Positions 28,101 through 36,646 are shown, numbered from the stretch's first letter. The stretch is DNA of 64,000 nucleotides from Paenibacillus sacheonensis (GCF_009909195.1 NZ_JAAAMU010000028.1:1-64000); one strand, 5' to 3'. Notes: generated by a model not told the origin, from the sequence alone. A program made the numbers and translations.

Positions 28101-29039
28101 GTGAAATCAGCCCCGACAGCCAGCGTATGCATTGTCACTTATAACAGCGAATCAGACATAGCCGCTTGCCTGGAGGCCGTGTTATCGCTCTCTTATCCGC
28201 TCGAGCGAATCGTCATCGTGGACAATGCTTCCTCCGACAACAGCTGCGGCGTCGTGCGCCGCTTTCTGGACAACGTTCATTTGGTCGAAAATAAAGCAAA
28301 CGTCGGCTTCGCCCAAGGGCAGAACCAGGCCATCGCGCTCACGTCGACGGATTACGTGCTGACACTGAATCCGGATGTCAGGCTGGATCCGAACTATCTT
28401 GGGAAGCTAATCGAAGTCATGGAAAGCGATCGGCGCATCGGCAGCGCTACCGGCCAGCTGGTGCTGGGCAGCGATCCGAACATTATCGATAGCACCGGTA
28501 TCGTGATGGGGAAGACAAGAAGGGTGTGGGACCGCGGCGGCGGCGATCCCTCGTCGAAATGGCAGGAATCAGGTGAATTATTCGGCGTGTCGGCGGCGGC
28601 AGCCGTCTATGCGAGAAGAATGATCGACGATATCAAGTTGGACGGACAGTTTTTCGACGAGACGTATTTTGCGTACAAGGAAGACGTGGATGTCGCTTGG
28701 CGGGCCAAGCTGCTGGGGTGGAAGGCGTATTATGCCGCCGAAGCCAAAGCGTCTCATGGTCGCGGATGGAAATACGAGGGCAGAAAGAGCCGCAAATCGG
28801 TTCCTCTGTTTATCCGCAGGCACTCCTACCAGAATCGTATTTTTACGATTATCAAAAATGAACCCGCGAATTGGACGCTGCTTCTGACGATTCCCAGACT
28901 GCTAGGCTTGGAGCTGCTCCAAGTCGGTTATATGCTCGTATTCGAACCGGGGTTGTTGAAGTGCTGGCTTACGATCGCAAGAGCGTTGCCAAGGTTACTG
29001 GGTCAAAGAAAATCGATTCAACGGCGCGTTTTCCGTTAA
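28101..29039 (+). CDS. GT2 glycosyltransferase, rhamnosyltransferase-like
   Basis: 312 residues with a GT-A fold: SVCIVTYNSESDIAACLEAV, IVIVDNASSDNS, the D-x-D-like LTLNPDVRLDP, and a C-terminal acceptor region with FDETYFAYKEDVDVAWRAKLLG. This last pattern (E-D-V-D) is typical of WbbL-type rhamnosyltransferases. dTDP-rhamnose from rfbC-B-D is the likely donor. Cytoplasmic, with a hydrophobic C-terminal stretch that may touch the membrane. Base composition is back to the GC-rich type, unlike the operon just upstream. Confidence 0.85.
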   Translation: MKSAPTASVCIVTYNSESDIAACLEAVLSLSYPLERIVIVDNASSDNSCGVVRRFLDNVHLVENKANVGFAQGQNQAIALTSTDYVLTLNPDVRLDPNYLGKLIEVMESDRRIGSATGQLVLGSDPNIIDSTGIVMGKTRRVWDRGGGDPSSKWQESGELFGVSAAAAVYARRMIDDIKLDGQFFDETYFAYKEDVDVAWRAKLLGWKAYYAAEAKASHGRGWKYEGRKSRKSVPLFIRRHSYQNRIFTIIKNEPANWTLLLTIPRLLGLELLQVGYMLVFEPGLLKCWLTIARALPRLLGQRKSIQRRVFR

Positions 29040-29066
29040 TTGGGATCTAGTATCGAATTGCTATTG

Positions 29067-29095
29067 TTGGTCGAATAGCCATTTATTGATATAAT
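29067..29095 (+). promoter_or_regulatory. Promoter of the initiating sugar transferase gene
   Basis: TTGGTC (29067-29072) and an extended -10 TGATATAAT (TATAAT at 29090-29095) with a 17-bp spacer, about 40 bases before the start codon. Confidence 0.65.
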
Positions 29096-29135
29096 GCAAA
29101 TAGAATCGCCAAAATAAGTGATTGGGAGTGATGCT

Positions 29136-30542
29136 ATGATCCGACAAAACCAGCGTTTCTTGACTCAAATCTATGTGTTTGCGGATTTATTGTGCACACT
29201 CCTTACCTTTCTAGTAGCTTATTGGTTGAAGTTCAAAAGCGAATTTCTTCCGCATGAGCCTACGCTGCCCTTCAGAACGTATCTCATGTGGGCGACGGTC
29301 TACTCGTTGGCCGCTGTCTTGATCGGCTTCTACGTCCGCTTCTATGCACCTAGACGTCGGAAGAGCGTATCCTACGAAACCATGAAAATCATCCAGGTAC
29401 AGGGACTAAGCTTCCTAGGTTTGCTAAGCCTGCTCTATATCGTCAAGGAAGTTCACATTTCCCGCGAGTTTCTAGCACTCTACTTGGTCGCGAACATCAT
29501 ATGCTTATGCATCTATCGGTCCTCTGTGAAATTTGTCCTGTCCCGCTTCAGGCGAAGAGGGTTCAACAAACGTTACATACTCATCTTGGGAGCGGGCTCT
29601 TTGGGTCGCAGTTTTCATGACAGCATCGCGCAGCATCCGGGTCTTGGCTATGACGTCTTCGGCTATCTGGACGATTATCAGACCGAACATGACGACGAGC
29701 ATAGGCAGCATAAACCGATTCTCGGCAAAATCGACGATCTGGATACGATCTTAACGCGGCATACGATCGACGAGGTCATCATCGCCCTCCCGCTGAAAGC
29801 CTATAAGAAATATGCGTTCATCATCGACAAATGCGAACGCGCCGGCGTTAAAACGCTCATTATTCCGGATTTCTTCGACGTCCTTCCCGCCAGGCCGTTT
29901 TTTGATAACTTCGCCGGCATTCCGCTCATTAACGTGAGAGATGTTCCGCTGGACGAACTTAGCAACCAAATTCTCAAACGGGTGTTCGACATCGCCTTCT
30001 CCTTGATTATGATCATCCTGACTTCGCCGGTGATGCTGCTTGCCTGCGTCGGGACCAAGCTCACGTCTCCCGGACCGGTGATCTTCAAACAAGAGCGGGT
30101 TGGGTTGGATCGACGGAATTTCAATATGTACAAGTTCCGTTCGATGCACGTCTTCAACCAGACGGTAGCCGATACGCAGTGGACGGTGGAGAATGATCCC
30201 CGCAGAACTCGGTTCGGCACGTTTTTGCGGAAAACGAGCATTGACGAACTTCCGCAATTTTTCAACGTGCTGGCAGGCCATATGAGCGTAGTCGGCCCTC
30301 GGCCGGAACGTCCTTTCTTCGTGGAGCAATTTAAAGAAGATATTCCGAAATACATGGTCAAGCATCATATTCGTCCGGGAATCACCGGCTGGGCGCAGAC
30401 GAACGGTCTCCGCGGGGACACGTCGATCGAAGAGCGAATCGTGCATGATCTCTTCTATATCGAGAATTGGACGTTCTTCTTCGACCTCCGAATTATCGTG
30501 CGAACGGTAACGAAAGGTTTGCTGAATAAAAATGCCTATTAA
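29136..30542 (+). CDS. Undecaprenyl-phosphate sugar phosphotransferase (WsfP/WbaP type)
   Basis: 468 residues from ATG 29136 (GGGAGTG upstream). N-terminal membrane segments (IYVFADLLCTLLTFLVAYWL and three more) are followed by a nucleotide-binding-like region (RYILILGAGSLGRSF) and a C-terminal catalytic domain: KRVFDIAFSLIMIILTSPVM, SPGPVIFKQERVG, YKFRSM, TSIDELPQ, VGPRPERP and RPGITGWAQ. It transfers a sugar phosphate (often galactose or glucose type) to undecaprenyl phosphate and so starts glycan assembly. In Paenibacillus alvei and Geobacillus the homologue WsfP starts the S-layer glycan. Overlaps the next gene by 11 bases. Confidence 0.92.
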   Translation: MIRQNQRFLTQIYVFADLLCTLLTFLVAYWLKFKSEFLPHEPTLPFRTYLMWATVYSLAAVLIGFYVRFYAPRRRKSVSYETMKIIQVQGLSFLGLLSLLYIVKEVHISREFLALYLVANIICLCIYRSSVKFVLSRFRRRGFNKRYILILGAGSLGRSFHDSIAQHPGLGYDVFGYLDDYQTEHDDEHRQHKPILGKIDDLDTILTRHTIDEVIIALPLKAYKKYAFIIDKCERAGVKTLIIPDFFDVLPARPFFDNFAGIPLINVRDVPLDELSNQILKRVFDIAFSLIMIILTSPVMLLACVGTKLTSPGPVIFKQERVGLDRRNFNMYKFRSMHVFNQTVADTQWTVENDPRRTRFGTFLRKTSIDELPQFFNVLAGHMSVVGPRPERPFFVEQFKEDIPKYMVKHHIRPGITGWAQTNGLRGDTSIEERIVHDLFYIENWTFFFDLRIIVRTVTKGLLNKNAY

Positions 30543-31509
30543 TCCGAATCATGCTGTTTCCGTTATCATTCCGACATATAATGCGGGTTCCGAGTTTGCA
30601 TTGCTGCTTAGAAGGCTTCAAAGCCAGTCCAGGCCCCCTGAAGAAATCATAGTGATAGATTCCGACTCAACGGATGGAACCGCTGAGTGGGCCCGTAAGG
30701 AAGGTGTACATGTGCTTCCGATCAAGAAGTCACATTTCGACCATGGGGGAACGCGCAACCTTGGGGCGCAGCAGGCACGGGGGGATACGCTGATCTTCAT
30801 GACGCAGGATGCATGCCCGGAGGATGATTATCTAATAGAGCGTCTCCTTGAAGCGCTGTATGCCGACGAGGATACGGCATGTGCCTATGGACGCCAGCTG
30901 GCCAGAGCGGACGCGGATGCCCTCGAGCGCATGGCTAGGGAAAGCAATTACCCGCCGGTGTCGGCCAAGAAGCTGAAATCCGATTTGCCGGAGCTTGGCA
31001 TTAAGACGTTCTTCTGCTCCAATGTGTGCGCGGCCTACCGCAAGTCCGTATTCTACGAAATGGGACAGTTCGACGCGCCCGTGATCTTCAATGAAGACCT
31101 CTTCTTCGCGGCGCGCTGCGTGTTGAACGGGTATGCGGTCCGATATGCTGCCGAAGCGCGGGTCGTTCATTCGCATCATTACTCCGTCATGCAGCAATTC
31201 CGGCGCTTTTTCGACAACGGGGTATCCATGAGGAATAATGAATGGGTTTATCCTTACGCTGCCGTAGGGAAGGCCGGATCGCGTCTAGTACGGCATCAAC
31301 TGCGCTACCTGATCCGCAACCGGAAATGGTTCTGGATTCCGAAGCTTGCGGCAGATGCTGCTGCCAAGTTTCTCGGATTTCAATTGGGGAAGCGGTATCG
31401 AAAACTCCCGGCAAGGCTTTGCGTTCGTTTCAGCATGCATCGGGACATCTGGGCTAAGCTGAACATGACGGGCCCGCAGCGGAATTCGGGCTTCGAAATC
31501 ATGAAATAA
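30532..31509 (+). CDS. GT2 glycosyltransferase, rhamnosyltransferase family
   Basis: 325 residues with GT-A motifs SVIIPTYNAGSEFALLLRRL, IIVIDSDSTDGTAEW, FDHGGTRNLGA and FMTQDACPED for the donor site, then FNEDLFFAARCVLNGY. The HGGTRN plus TQDA combination is typical of RfbF/WsaC-like rhamnosyltransferases. It overlaps the initiating transferase gene by 11 bases, so the two are co-translated; it may add the first residues to the lipid-linked sugar. A clean terminator follows and closes the glycan locus. Confidence 0.88.
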   Translation: MPINPNHAVSVIIPTYNAGSEFALLLRRLQSQSRPPEEIIVIDSDSTDGTAEWARKEGVHVLPIKKSHFDHGGTRNLGAQQARGDTLIFMTQDACPEDDYLIERLLEALYADEDTACAYGRQLARADADALERMARESNYPPVSAKKLKSDLPELGIKTFFCSNVCAAYRKSVFYEMGQFDAPVIFNEDLFFAARCVLNGYAVRYAAEARVVHSHHYSVMQQFRRFFDNGVSMRNNEWVYPYAAVGKAGSRLVRHQLRYLIRNRKWFWIPKLAADAAAKFLGFQLGKRYRKLPARLCVRFSMHRDIWAKLNMTGPQRNSGFEIMK

Positions 31510-31518
31510 ACCTATCGG

Positions 31519-31547
31519 CCTCGAACGTTATGTTCGAGGTCTTTTTT
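31519..31547 (+). terminator. Terminator at the end of the glycan locus
   Basis: CCTCGAAC (31519-31526) / GTTCGAGG (31532-31539), 5-base loop, then TCTTTTTTT. Confidence 0.92.
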
Positions 31548-31621
31548 TGTCATAAACTGTCGAAGAAGTTATAATGGAAGACGAGATAGCCGCTCGGATT
31601 TCATAGACGCGGGAGGGCCAA

Positions 31622-32113
31622 ATGAAAAAGTGGATCGTGATGCTGCTTCTAATCGCCGGTATCGGATTTGTCGGATACAGGTATGCCTACCATATGATCG
31701 GCAATAAAATCATGGATCAAGTGGCCGACGAGATTCTTCACTCCAAGGAAGCAGACGAGCTGATGGCGGATCCCGAGGTAAAACAAATGATCCAAAGCAG
31801 CTTGAGCTCTAAAGAGGCCGGGAGGCTGCTAGGCAGCTTAGGGAACCAGGGAGCCTCCTCGGGGGAAAACGGGGAAGCTGCGGGCGCTAAAACAATGGTC
31901 GTCAAGAATAAAGACGAGGCAATCAAGCTCGTCATGAGCAAGTTCTCGATCGGCGAGTTGAAAGGCATGGCCGCGAAGGTGAAAGGCGGCATGACGGCAG
32001 AGGAGAAAGAAGAAATGAAACAGCGGCTGGAAGACCGATTCAGCAAGGACGAAATGGACTCGCTGAAGATTATCGCGCTTATGGAAGCTGAGAAACGGAA
32101 TTCGGACGGATGA
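31622..32113 (+). CDS. Small membrane-anchored protein, function unknown
   Basis: 163 residues with one N-terminal hydrophobic helix (WIVMLLLIAGIGFVGYRYAY) and a charged, helical remainder rich in Lys, Glu and Met (MTAEEKEEMKQRLEDRFSKDEMDSL). There is no cleavage site, so it is probably anchored with the tail outside. GGGAGG lies 5 bases before the ATG. I do not recognise a family. It has its own transcription unit after the glycan terminator. Confidence 0.7.
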   Translation: MKKWIVMLLLIAGIGFVGYRYAYHMIGNKIMDQVADEILHSKEADELMADPEVKQMIQSSLSSKEAGRLLGSLGNQGASSGENGEAAGAKTMVVKNKDEAIKLVMSKFSIGELKGMAAKVKGGMTAEEKEEMKQRLEDRFSKDEMDSLKIIALMEAEKRNSDG

Positions 32114-32460
32114 CATCCTTCAAGTTTAATAGGGAACAAGAGCTTGACCGCATAGTCTAGCTACGACGAGTTTCGCGCTTTCTTTTGCGTCGAGGTTCGT
32201 CGTTTTGCGTCTAATAAGGTTGATGATACCTAACTAAGGTCGCTATAGCGTTTACCAAATAGAAGAAAGCGAGGTAAACAAAAACGTTGAAAGCGCTTAA
32301 ATTTAAGCGCTTTCAACAGCAAACGGGTGAATTCGCAACTTTTTTAAGGATTTTTAAAGGTTTTAGAAGGAATTCGCATGAATTTGTCGTATTATTAATT
32401 TTACATAAAGAAACCGTTAGTCTATCATTCCATACTGCGTTTGAAGAGGAGCTTAAAGTT
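32114..32460. other. Intergenic region with nested inverted repeats
   Basis: Holds a hairpin ACGACGA / TCGTCGT (32163-32169, 32197-32203) followed by TTTT that may end the upstream gene, a GTTTACC / GGTAAAC inverted repeat (32250-32256, 32273-32279), then the 32-bp palindrome at 32286-32317. GAATTCGCA occurs twice (about 32329 and 32371). No gene seen, although the GNAT frame is open back to 32287. Confidence 0.6.
32286..32317. repeat. Perfect 32-bp palindrome with twin cre-like boxes
   Basis: GTTGAAAGCGCTTAAA is followed immediately by its exact reverse complement. Each half contains TGAAAGCGCTTA, close to the CcpA/LacI-family operator TGAAAGCGCTTTCA. It lies 143 bp before the GNAT start codon. 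As DNA it offers two mirror-image LacI-type sites; as RNA it would be a hairpin without a T tail. Confidence 0.8.
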
Positions 32461-32883
32461 ATGGACGTTCGATCCTTCCAATTAGCCGATTATCAACCTG
32501 TTACTGAGCTGCTGGAAACCGTCTTGTCGGAAGAGTGCTATGAGCAGACCATGGAAGCTTTTGCCCGCCAACTGTCGTGGGACAGCGAATTGGTGCTGGT
32601 CGCCGCGGTCGGAGATGAAATCGCGGGCATCATGATCGGCACGATCGACAATGGCAGAGGGTACTATTACCGGATTGCCGTGCATCCCGATTATCAACGT
32701 CAGGGCATCGGCAAGAAGCTGATTGCGTCGCTGCGCCAGCGTTTCGTACAACGTGGCGTTTCCAAGATCATGATTACGGCGGACGAGCACAACGAACCGA
32801 TCCTTTCTCTTTATGAATCGCTTGGCTATGTCACGGCGGATTTTTTCCGTTCGTTCCAGAAACTGAGCATTGTCGCAGGGTAA
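32461..32883 (+). CDS. GNAT-family N-acetyltransferase
   Basis: 140 residues from ATG 32461 (GAGGAG upstream). The acetyl-CoA-binding motif A is clear: YYYRIAVHPDYQRQGIGKKLIASLRQR, followed by VSKIMITADEHNEPILSLYESLGY. The substrate cannot be predicted. The open frame upstream to 32287 would run through the palindrome and lacks a ribosome site, so I use the internal ATG. Confidence 0.88.
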   Translation: MDVRSFQLADYQPVTELLETVLSEECYEQTMEAFARQLSWDSELVLVAAVGDEIAGIMIGTIDNGRGYYYRIAVHPDYQRQGIGKKLIASLRQRFVQRGVSKIMITADEHNEPILSLYESLGYVTADFFRSFQKLSIVAG

Positions 32884-32926
32884 CCAATCCGGCTTCATTC
32901 CTCTCTATACTGCTTTAATGAAGGAC

Positions 32927-32972
32927 AAGCATATCTGCCGTCATTGCTTTTGGCGTACAGATATGCTTTTCT
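32927..32972 (+). terminator. Terminator after the GNAT gene
   Basis: AAGCATATCTG (32927-32937) pairs perfectly with CAGATATGCTT (32958-32968), then TTCTTAT. Confidence 0.75.
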
Positions 32973-33077
32973 TATCTTATAGGTAAGTAAAGCGCTTCAT
33001 TAAATGGAATAATAAATCGATCTCGTATTCGCATGCCACGACTCACAAGAAATCCAGTTTGCGTAGGAGTATTGCTT

Positions 33078-33629
33078 ATGACAACCTATCGGCCCTGCGT
33101 CATTAAGAGCTTCAAAAACAACGGGCATTTGCACCGCATGTGGCTGGAAAATTGGCTGATTCCCGCCGATCTGCTGGCACCTGAACATACCGCGGAATCG
33201 ATGCTCGTTTTCATCAACCGTCAGACTCCGATACAGGAAGCGGACGGCAAGCAGTGGATCAGCCGCGTGCCTGCCGTGTCCTTCTTCATCCCGGGCGAGT
33301 GGTTCAACGTCGTTGGGCTGTTGGAGGAGCATGGCGTGCGGTATTACTGCAACGTCGCCTCGCCGTTATTCTTCCAAAACGACGTATTGACGTACATCGA
33401 CTACGATCTCGACGTCATCGTTCCCCGCGGCGGCAAGGCGCAGGTCGTGGATCAGGAAGAGTATGAAATGCACAAAATCGCCTATCACTATTCAGAGGAA
33501 GTCAACCGAAAAGTAATGGAGGGGCTGGAAGCATTGCTTCACCGCGCGAAAAGCGGACAGCCGCCGTTCAACGACCAATTGATCATGTCGTACTACGAGG
33601 CTTGGCATAAACAAATGGGCGAGGTGTAG
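33078..33629 (+). CDS. DUF402 nucleoside tri-/diphosphate phosphatase (YgaC-like)
   Basis: 183 residues from ATG 33078 (GTAGGAG upstream). The DUF402 hallmarks are visible: KSFKNNGHLHRMW, PAVSFFIPGEWFNVVGLLEE, YYCNVASPL and the acidic TYIDYDLDVIV, ending with an FNDQLIMSYYEAWHK helix. Members of this family in Firmicutes hydrolyse nucleoside tri- and diphosphates; a distant relative acts on CMP-phosphonates. It is followed after 7 bp by signal peptidase I, so both may be co-expressed. Confidence 0.88.
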   Translation: MTTYRPCVIKSFKNNGHLHRMWLENWLIPADLLAPEHTAESMLVFINRQTPIQEADGKQWISRVPAVSFFIPGEWFNVVGLLEEHGVRYYCNVASPLFFQNDVLTYIDYDLDVIVPRGGKAQVVDQEEYEMHKIAYHYSEEVNRKVMEGLEALLHRAKSGQPPFNDQLIMSYYEAWHKQMGEV

Positions 33630-33636
33630 CTGACAA

Positions 33637-34431
33637 ATGAATACGGGTCCGGGTCCGGGAAGCGAAACACCGCAGGGAATCGAACAAACGGCCTTGGGAC
33701 CGCGCAAGAGCAGGATGGCGCCCGCCAAGGCAGCCAAAGGGCGTCCCGAATCGAAGCGGTCGGAATCGATTCGATCCGAATCGATCCAATCCGAATCAAA
33801 CCGATCCGAAACACGGCGTCCGGAAGCGAACGGCACAGAACCGAGTCGTTCAGAAACCAGAAGTCCGGAAGCAAGCAGGAGATCCGCTTCTACCAAGACG
33901 ACACCGCTCTGGCTGATCGAATTGCGGAATTGGGTTTCGACGCTGGTCATCGCCGTTCTGGTCGTGCTCGGTTTGCATTATTTCGTATTCAGCCTGTCGA
34001 CGGTAAAGGGACAATCGATGCAGCCGACGCTGTACGAGAAAGAATGGCTGTTCGTCAATAAGGTCGGCTATCGACTTGGTTCGCCCGAAATCGGCGACGT
34101 CGTTATTCTCGACGAATCTTCGTTCGAGGAAGCAAGCAAGGAATACCTCGTCAAACGAATCGTGGCCGGTCCCGGCGATCGGATCGAGGTCCGCCAGGGT
34201 GAGCTGTACCGCAATGGCGAGCTCGTCGTCGAGCCGTACACGGACGTGCTCATCGAGGATGACGATTACGGCCCGGTTACCGTTGCCGCCGATCATTATT
34301 TCGTGATTGGCGACAACCGGCATGCGGGAGCAAGCCGCGACAGCCGGGTCTTTCAGGCCGTGCCGCGCAGCGCCATACTTGGACGTGCGGATCTGGTTCT
34401 ATGGCCGATCACCAAATGGGCGCATTTATAG
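33637..34431 (+). CDS. lepB: Signal peptidase I with long disordered N-terminus
   Basis: 264 residues. It removes signal peptides of secreted proteins at the outer membrane face. Catalytic Ser127 sits in KGQSMQPTL and Lys173 in YLVKRIVAGPGDR, the Ser-Lys pair of bacterial type-I peptidases, followed by GDNR in box E. One transmembrane helix spans about 100-121. Unusual are the first 88 residues: a low-complexity cytosolic stretch built from Arg-Ser-Glu repeats (RSESIRSESIQSESNRSET). Most Bacillus SipS/SipT proteins have fewer than 20 residues before the helix. GAGGTG before the ATG supports this start. Confidence 0.93.
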   Translation: MNTGPGPGSETPQGIEQTALGPRKSRMAPAKAAKGRPESKRSESIRSESIQSESNRSETRRPEANGTEPSRSETRSPEASRRSASTKTTPLWLIELRNWVSTLVIAVLVVLGLHYFVFSLSTVKGQSMQPTLYEKEWLFVNKVGYRLGSPEIGDVVILDESSFEEASKEYLVKRIVAGPGDRIEVRQGELYRNGELVVEPYTDVLIEDDDYGPVTVAADHYFVIGDNRHAGASRDSRVFQAVPRSAILGRADLVLWPITKWAHL

Positions 34432-34455
34432 CTTAAGCAGAATGGAGGTGCCGAG

Positions 34456-35655
34456 TTGGACAGCGGCAGCATGGATTGGCAGCAATTGAAGAACGACATG
34501 AAGGCCGCAGCGGTAGAACTCGGCATCGACAAGATCGGTATCGCTCCCGCGGCGCCCTTTACGGAATTGCGGGTTAGGCTTGAACGTCATCGGGAGCTCG
34601 GCTATGAATCCGGCTTCGAGGAACCCGATCTGAATAAACGGACGGAGCCGTCGCTGCTGTTCGAAGACCCGCAGTCCATCATTGCGATCGCGATCGCTTA
34701 TCCGTCCAAGCTGCAGGATCCGCCGAAATCGGCCCCCGGCGCCAGGCGCGGCATATTATCCCGTTCGGCTTGGGGCGAGGATTACCATGCGGTGCTGCGC
34801 GAGCGGCTGCGGCGGCTGGAGGCTTGGCTGCAGGAGCGGGTTCCGGAAGGACGCTTCCTAAGCATGGTGGACACGGGCGCGCTGTCGGACCGTGCGGTGG
34901 CACAGCGCGCAGGCATCGGCTGGTCCGGCAGCAATTGCGCCATCATCACGCCGGAGTGGGGCTCCTGGGTGTACTTGGGCGAGATGATCACGAACCTGCC
35001 GCTGCCGCCGGACCAGCCGGTAACGGAGAGCTGCGGTAACTGCACGGCCTGCATCGACGCTTGTCCGACGGACGCGCTCGTCGCCCCGGGCCAGCTGAAT
35101 TCGCAGCGCTGCATCTCGTACGTTACGCAGACGAAGGGGCTCGTTACGGACGAGCTCATGCGCAAGATCGGTAACCGGCTGTACGGATGCGATACCTGTC
35201 AGACCGTTTGCCCGGAGAACAAAGGGAAGCATGCCGCGCATCATGCGGAGCTGGTCCCCGACAACGAGAAAGTAAAACCGCTGCTGGTGCCGCTCCTGAC
35301 GATGGGGAACCGCGAATTCAAGGAGCGTTACGGCGCCAGCGCGTCCGCTTGGCGGGGCCGCAAGCCGATTCAGCGCAATGCCGTCATCGCGTTAGGCAAC
35401 TTCAAAGATACGGCATCCGTTCCGGCGCTTGAAGAGGTGCTGCGCGGCGATCCGCGCTTCGAGCTTCGCGCGACGGCCGCTTGGGCGCTTGGCCGAATCG
35501 GCGGGGACTCTGCCAAGGCAGCTCTCGTGAAGAGCAGAGATAGCGAGAAGGACATCGCGGTTCAGGAGGCGCTCGGCGCGGCGCTCGCGGCTTGGGGCGA
35601 CGAGTCGGGACAATCCGCGCAAGCCCCTGAACGCGGTGCGGGCCGCGGAGAATAA
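34456..35655 (+). CDS. queG: Epoxyqueuosine reductase
   Basis: 399 residues. It reduces epoxyqueuosine to queuosine in tRNA, using cobalamin and two [4Fe-4S] clusters. The clusters are bound by CGNCTACIDACPTDAL and CDTCQTVCPENK. The B12-binding N-terminal part has FLSMVDTGALSDRAVAQRAG and IGWSGSNCAII. The C-terminal about 90 residues are HEAT-like repeats (VPALEEVLRGDPRFELRATAAWALGRIG), as usual. The start is TTG 34456, five bases after GGAGGTG; the first ATG is 15 bases further on and has no own site. folE, needed for the same 7-deazapurine pathway, is close by. Confidence 0.95.
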   Translation: MDSGSMDWQQLKNDMKAAAVELGIDKIGIAPAAPFTELRVRLERHRELGYESGFEEPDLNKRTEPSLLFEDPQSIIAIAIAYPSKLQDPPKSAPGARRGILSRSAWGEDYHAVLRERLRRLEAWLQERVPEGRFLSMVDTGALSDRAVAQRAGIGWSGSNCAIITPEWGSWVYLGEMITNLPLPPDQPVTESCGNCTACIDACPTDALVAPGQLNSQRCISYVTQTKGLVTDELMRKIGNRLYGCDTCQTVCPENKGKHAAHHAELVPDNEKVKPLLVPLLTMGNREFKERYGASASAWRGRKPIQRNAVIALGNFKDTASVPALEEVLRGDPRFELRATAAWALGRIGGDSAKAALVKSRDSEKDIAVQEALGAALAAWGDESGQSAQAPERGAGRGE

Positions 35656-35690
35656 GAAGCAGCAATCGGGCGAGACGAGGGCTGCTTCTT
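35654..35690 (+). terminator. Hairpin overlapping the queG stop
   Basis: AAGAAGCAGC (35654-35663) pairs with GCTGCTTCTT (35681-35690); it begins inside the queG stop codon. T tail weak (CGTTTG). Confidence 0.55.
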
Positions 35691-35766
35691 CGTTTGCGAA
35701 TGCAGGTCTCGCATGCTATTATAGAGGGCAATATGACTAAATAGAGATAAGGCAAGGTGAACGAAT

Positions 35767-35991
35767 ATGTGGACGGTCATTATTTCGATCATTACGCTCA
35801 TCGTCGGTGCTGTCGGCGGCTTCTTCGTTGGCGTGTACTATCTCCGCAAACAGCTGGAGAAGATGCAGAACGATCCGGAAATGCTGAAGAAGATGGCGAA
35901 GCAGATGGGCTACAACATGAACAACCAACAGCTGCAAAAAGCGCAGACGATGATGAAAAATCAACAGCCGCGCCCGGGCAAACGGAGATAA
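35767..35991 (+). CDS. yneF: YneF-family (UPF0154) small membrane protein
   Basis: 74 residues: one N-terminal helix (VIISIITLIVGAVGGFFVGVYYLRKQLE) followed by the conserved NDPEMLKKMAKQMGYNMNNQQLQKAQTMMK. This is a widely conserved Firmicutes family of unknown function. AAGGTGA precedes the ATG. Next gene folE, 44 bp downstream. Confidence 0.93.
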   Translation: MWTVIISIITLIVGAVGGFFVGVYYLRKQLEKMQNDPEMLKKMAKQMGYNMNNQQLQKAQTMMKNQQPRPGKRR

Positions 35992-36035
35992 TCGCTCCAG
36001 CCGCATGACGGTGCAGGGGAAAGGAGACGATACGT

Positions 36036-36629
36036 ATGGCAGGGATGAAAGACTACGTCAATTCGGTCGTTTCGGATAATCGCGAGAAAATGGAATATCA
36101 CATCGGCCAAATCTTAAGCCTCATCGGCGAAGACGTCAACCGCGAAGGACTGCTCGAGACGCCTGCGCGCGTGACGCGCATGTACGAGGAGATCTTCGCC
36201 GGTTACGCGGTCGATCCGCGGGACGTGCTCGGCGTAACCTTCGACGAGCAGCACGAAGAGCTCGTCATCGTACGGGATATCGTCTATTACAGCCAATGCG
36301 AGCATCATATGGCGCCGTTCTTTGGCAGAGCGCATATCGGATATATTCCGAGCGGCAAGATCGCCGGACTTAGCAAGCTGGCACGGCTTGTGGACGCCGT
36401 GACGCGGCGTCTGCAGGTCCAGGAGCGGATTACGACGCAAATCGCGGACATTATGGACGAGGTGCTTCAGCCTCACGGCGTCATGGTCGTGGTGGAAGGC
36501 GAGCATCTGTGCATGTGCGCGCGCGGCGTGAAGAAATCGGGCAGCAAGACGGTCACGTCGGCCGTGCGCGGCGAATTCCGCACGAGCGCGGCGCTCCGTT
36601 CGGAGTTCCTGTCGCTGCTCAAGCAATAA
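36036..36629 (+). CDS. folE: GTP cyclohydrolase I
   Basis: 197 residues. It converts GTP to 7,8-dihydroneopterin triphosphate, entry to folate and to queuosine. Zinc ligands are C and H in YSQCEHHMAPF and the second Cys in EGEHLCMCARGVKKSGS; GYIPSGKIAGLSKLARLVD is the signature. The start has AAAGGAGA. It stands beside queG, another queuosine-pathway gene, but with yneF between. Confidence 0.96.
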   Translation: MAGMKDYVNSVVSDNREKMEYHIGQILSLIGEDVNREGLLETPARVTRMYEEIFAGYAVDPRDVLGVTFDEQHEELVIVRDIVYYSQCEHHMAPFFGRAHIGYIPSGKIAGLSKLARLVDAVTRRLQVQERITTQIADIMDEVLQPHGVMVVVEGEHLCMCARGVKKSGSKTVTSAVRGEFRTSAALRSEFLSLLKQ

Positions 36630-36646
36630 GCATAGGACGGTCAAAT

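Noticed and set aside
32287-32460. Longer GNAT start at 32287
   Set aside because: It would place the 32-bp palindrome in the coding region and has no ribosome site; the ATG at 32461 has GAGGAG.
32982-33005. Another cre site (TAAAGCGCTTCA) before the DUF402 gene
   Set aside because: Only the AAGCGCTT core matches; flanking bases do not fit the consensus in either orientation.
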